NCBI GenBank assembly: GCA_002798175.1
Contig: NWQL01000001.1
Span: forward strand, 31,417 to 94,052
Direction: 5' to 3'
DNA from: Lysobacteraceae bacterium NML91-0213
Lineage (GTDB): Bacteria; Pseudomonadota; Gammaproteobacteria; Xanthomonadales; Xanthomonadaceae
DNA length: 62,636 bases
Each line of letters begins with the position of its first letter. Position 1 is the first letter of the stretch. Position numbers and translations under genes: made by a program. This document shows positions 60,410-62,636 of the stretch, in pieces. The notes beneath the pieces were generated by a model. That model made no database searches. It saw nothing but the letters and a program-made list of their open reading frames with translations, and was not told where the DNA came from.

Positions 60410-61279
60410 ATGCGAGTATCAGTGGTGTTGCCGGCCAAGAACGAGGCCGAAGGGCTGCGGAAAACCCTGCCACGGCTGCGCGAGTGCCAGCCAGATGCCG
60501 AGGTCATCGTGGTCGACGACGGCTCGACCGACGACACTGCGGCGATTGCGGCCGCACATGGGGCGCGCGTGGTCAGCGCGCCTTACTCGATGGGCAATGG
60601 GGCCGCCATCAAGCGGGGCGCCCGCGCGGCCACCGGCGACATCCTCGTATTCATGGACGCGGACGGCCAGCACGACCCTGGGCACATCGACGCCCTGCTC
60701 GAACGGCTGCGGGCGGGTTACGACATGGCGGTGGGCGCCCGTAACGCGTCCGGTCAGGCCAGCCGCGGCCGCAGCTTTGCCAACGGCTTCTACAACCGCC
60801 TGGCCAGCTGGATGACCGGGCATCGCATTGCTGATCTCACTTCAGGCTTCCGAGCGGTGCGTGCCTCGAAGTTCCGCGAGTTCCTGCATCTGCTGCCCAA
60901 CGGTTTCTCCTATCCCACCACATCCACGATGGCCTTCTTCCGCAGCGCGTATCCGGTGGCCTATGTGCCGATCCCCGTGGCGCAGCGCATCGGTAACAGC
61001 CACATCCGCCCGATGCGTGACGGGATCCGGTTCCTGCTGATCATCTTCAAGATCGCGACGCTGTATTCGCCGCTGAAGCTGTTCCTGCCGACCACCCTGG
61101 TGTTCTTCGCAACAGGGCTCGGCTACTACGCCTACACGTTCCTGACCATGGGACGCTTCACCAACATGAGCACGCTGCTCTTCAGTGCCAGCGTCATCAT
61201 CTTCCTGATCGGCCTGGTCAGCGAGCAGATTACCGGTCTGACTTACCTCTCGGTGCGTGCGGAGCGAGAAAAGAGTTGA
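60410..61279 (+). CDS. Family-2 glycosyltransferase, polyisoprenyl-phosphate type
   Basis: A 289-residue membrane-associated GT2 enzyme of the DPM1/GtrB group. The catalytic domain has VVLPAKNEAEGLRKTLPRLRE, VIVVDDGSTDDTAAIAAAHGA, GNGAAIKRGARAATGDILVFMDADGQHDPGHI (DAD metal motif) and DLTSGFRAVRASKFREFLHLLPNGFSYPT. Two C-terminal membrane helices (LPTTLVFFATGLGYYAYTFL and TLLFSASVIIFLIGLV) follow. It probably transfers a sugar to undecaprenyl phosphate for surface-glycan synthesis. The start gives MRVSVVLPAKNEA. Confidence 0.88.
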   Translation: MRVSVVLPAKNEAEGLRKTLPRLRECQPDAEVIVVDDGSTDDTAAIAAAHGARVVSAPYSMGNGAAIKRGARAATGDILVFMDADGQHDPGHIDALLERLRAGYDMAVGARNASGQASRGRSFANGFYNRLASWMTGHRIADLTSGFRAVRASKFREFLHLLPNGFSYPTTSTMAFFRSAYPVAYVPIPVAQRIGNSHIRPMRDGIRFLLIIFKIATLYSPLKLFLPTTLVFFATGLGYYAYTFLTMGRFTNMSTLLFSASVIIFLIGLVSEQITGLTYLSVRAEREKS

Positions 61280-61603
61280 ACGCCGTGCTGAGGCTCCTCA
61301 ATGATGCGCTCACGACTACCAGCGATGGGCGCCTCATGGGTGGCTGCGTAGCTTGGCTGCGGCCGGGCTTGAGGTGCGCATCATCCGCCAGGCGGGCACA
61401 GCAATCGAGCCGAGCGCGGTGCTCGCTTGTCTATCGCGAGCGGGCCCCTCCAGCATCGTCCCATCTGGCGGGCGCTGCCCGCAGCGCCGATCGTAATGAC
61501 AGCAGCCCCCACCATCAAGCTAACAGCTTGGCTCGTGTCGTGTGTCTGGCCGAGATGGGACGCCATGTCGAGAGGTTTGCAGATTGAGGCTTACAAGCCA
61601 TGA
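61280..61603 (+). pseudogene. Frameshifted C-terminal remnant of a SAM-dependent methyltransferase
   Basis: No intact gene, but consecutive frames give a family-like tail. The frame at 61305-61496 reads AHDYQRWAPHGWLRSLAAAGLEVRIIRQAGTAIEP, like the D-Y-x-R-x-T-x-x-G-L-x-x-L-x-x-A-G-F end of class I methyltransferases. A second frame, around 61439-61603, reads SGPLQHRPIWRALPAAPIVM and ends IEAYKP-stop. That stop overlaps the ATG of the next gene in an ATGA, as expected of a once-coupled operon gene. The SAM-binding N-terminal domain is missing. At least one frameshift and a 5' deletion are needed. Confidence 0.55.
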
Positions 61604-62559
61604 GCCGCCCCGTAATCCTGGTCGTCAGCACTTCTTATCCGTACACCGCGAATGGAAGCGAGGCGGCAGGCGCGTTTGTCGCGGATTTCGCTCATGCGCT
61701 TGCCCGGTACGCTCCGGTACGGGTCGTGGGGCCGGGACCGATCGAGACCGCGGACCCGTCGGGAGATGTGCCGACGTGGCGATTTGCGGCGGGCTCCCGC
61801 CCTCTGTCGCTGCTGTCGCCTCTGAAGCCTTGGCACTGGCCGGTCATCATTGGCGCTCTGAGGTCACTGCGTAGGCAGGTGTTCGCCGCGGCAGCGGATG
61901 GCCGTGTGGGGCATGTCCATGCGCTTTGGGTGCTGCCTTCGGGCTGGGCTGCGCGGGCGCTGGCCCGCGCCACGGGGGCAACATACTCGGTATGGGCGTT
62001 GGGCAGTGACATCTGGAGTCTCGGTCGCCTGCCAGTGGCGCGTTCGTTGCTACGCGCGATCTCTCGCGAAGCGTCCATCGTCTACGCGGATGGCCTGCAA
62101 CTGGCGCAGGATGCCGAGGCGCTGACTGGGCGCCAATTCGCATTCATGCCCAGTTGCCGGTCACTTGACGGTATACGGAAGCGTCCCGTTGCCGAGGCGC
62201 CGCCTTATCGCTTGTTGTTTCTGGGGCGGTGGCATCCCAATAAGGGCGTCGATCTTCTAATGGACGCGTTGGCCGCTCTTCGCGAGGAGGACTGGATCCG
62301 GATACAAGACGTTCACATCGCAGGGGGTGGCTCGCTGCGACCGCTCGTGGAAGAGCGAGTCACCATGCTCCAAAGCGCTGGCCGGCCGGTACGTCTCAGT
62401 GGCTTCCTTGACCGTGAAGCCGCACAAAACGCGTTGGCCGAGTCGGATCGCCTGCTCCTTCCGTCCAGGATCGAGAGCATACCGGTGGTGTTTTCTGATG
62501 CGCTGTCCTATGGCCTGCCTGTAATGACCCAGCGGTTTCTGCTCAGGTCAGGCCGCTAA
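61600..62559 (+). CDS. Family-4 glycosyltransferase, 3' end truncated by an IS element
   Basis: GT-B glycosyltransferase. The N-terminal domain has VVSTSYPYTANGSEAAGAFVADFAHALARY and HVHALWVLPSGWAARALARATGATYSVWALGSD; the C-terminal domain has LLFLGRWHPNKGVDLLMDALAAL, IAGGGSLRPLVEERV, VRLSGFLDREA and ESIPVVFSDALSYGLPV. Normally about 70 more residues follow GLPV; here the frame runs into MTQRFLLRSGR-stop, which belongs to the end of an IS3-family element. Codon use is less GC-biased than in the core genes. Probably inactive or impaired. Confidence 0.8.
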   Translation: MSRPVILVVSTSYPYTANGSEAAGAFVADFAHALARYAPVRVVGPGPIETADPSGDVPTWRFAAGSRPLSLLSPLKPWHWPVIIGALRSLRRQVFAAAADGRVGHVHALWVLPSGWAARALARATGATYSVWALGSDIWSLGRLPVARSLLRAISREASIVYADGLQLAQDAEALTGRQFAFMPSCRSLDGIRKRPVAEAPPYRLLFLGRWHPNKGVDLLMDALAALREEDWIRIQDVHIAGGGSLRPLVEERVTMLQSAGRPVRLSGFLDREAAQNALAESDRLLLPSRIESIPVVFSDALSYGLPVMTQRFLLRSGR

Positions 62560-62636
62560 AGCATAAGCCTCAGCGGGGGTCTTCATGCCCAGCGCCTGAT
62601 GTGGGCGCCGGTGGTTGTAGAACTGGATCCAGTCAC
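62525..62636 (-). mobile_element. IS3-family insertion sequence, 3' end only
   Basis: The right edge of the window holds the end of an insertion sequence. The boundary is inferred at 62525, where a TG dinucleotide (IS3 members end TG...CA) begins tgacccagcggtttctgctc directly after the glycosyltransferase codons for GLPV. The transposase reads leftward and stops at 62548. The rest of the element, its other end and any target duplication are outside the window. Confidence 0.75.
62548..62634 (-). CDS. IS3-family transposase OrfB, C-terminal fragment
   Basis: The last 28 codons read DWIQFYNHRRPHQALGMKTP then AEAYALAA-stop. This is the signature end of the IS3-family DDE integrase core (W-x-x-x-YN-x-x-RPH-x-AL-x-x-x-TP). 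The gene runs off the right edge, so neither its start nor the DDE residues are seen. Confidence 0.9.
   Translation of the reverse strand, partial: DWIQFYNHRRPHQALGMKTPAEAYALAA

Noticed and set aside
61276..61587. 103-codon frame starting with TTG after the glycosyltransferase
   Set aside because: Its product is Ser/Ala/Arg-rich and unlike any family, while other frames of the same DNA read as a methyltransferase tail; treated as a pseudogene.

Overview
The window reads as a chromosome segment of a high-GC gammaproteobacterium of the Xanthomonadaceae/Lysobacteraceae (Lysobacter/Luteimonas/Xanthomonas relatives). The clues are the Xps-type secretion gene order L-M-N-D, a division and cell-wall (dcw) cluster with no murD between mraY and ftsW, the order lppC/lpoA-rsmI-rnpB-mraZ, and the dciA-M23 peptidase-secA-mutT block after lpxC. 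Genus is inference; no rRNA or marker search could be run.

Layout: (1) 1-4740, end of a type II secretion operon (gspL remnant with an in-frame amber codon, gspM, gspN, gspD), then two family-2 glycosyltransferase-like genes to 6534. (2) 6595-13496, housekeeping genes: pncB, gluconokinase, pyrF and ettA (both minus), glyA, nrdR and a small membrane protein. (3) 13543-18715, the riboflavin/thiamine operon: ribD, an FMN riboswitch, ribE, ribBX, ribH, nusB, thiL. (4) 18753-23921, minus-strand genes: a MalY/PatB-type lyase, an amino-acid permease, yraN, lpoA; 19938-20694 is a 757-bp gene-free block full of nested inverted repeats. (5) 23984-25386, rsmI and RNase P RNA. (6) 25731-40683, a dense regulatory region followed by the dcw cluster mraZ-rsmH-ftsL-ftsI-murE-murF-mraY-ftsW-murC-ddlB-ftsQ-ftsA-ftsZ, almost every junction an ATGA/GTGA overlap; murD and, more surprisingly, murG are absent. 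(7) 41022-47592, lpxC, dciA (minus), M23 peptidase, secA, Nudix-ThiE fusion. (8) 47672-60293, minus-strand genes: DUF892 ferritin-like protein, coaE, MscS-type channel, LigD, DUF3606 protein, exonuclease III family enzyme, then pilD, pilC, pilB. The usual pilD-coaE neighbourhood is split by a mechanosensitive/DNA-repair block. (9) 60410-62636, a decaying glycan-biosynthesis segment: an intact glycosyltransferase, a frameshifted methyltransferase tail, and a family-4 glycosyltransferase cut by an IS3-family element at the right edge.

Functionally the window is mostly core genome: lipid II synthesis and septum formation (dcw), outer-membrane lipid A commitment (lpxC), protein export (SecA, XpsD, PilD/PilC/PilB) and flavin supply. 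No tRNA, rRNA, CRISPR array, prophage or recognisable defence island was seen. I do not see a wholly new multi-gene system. The best leads are the flavin-riboswitch expression platform (a copy of its own P1 strand placed to mask the ribB-type start site), the missing murG, the inverted-repeat block at 20170-20498, the echo of the ftsZ tail downstream of ftsZ, and the layered control region before mraZ.
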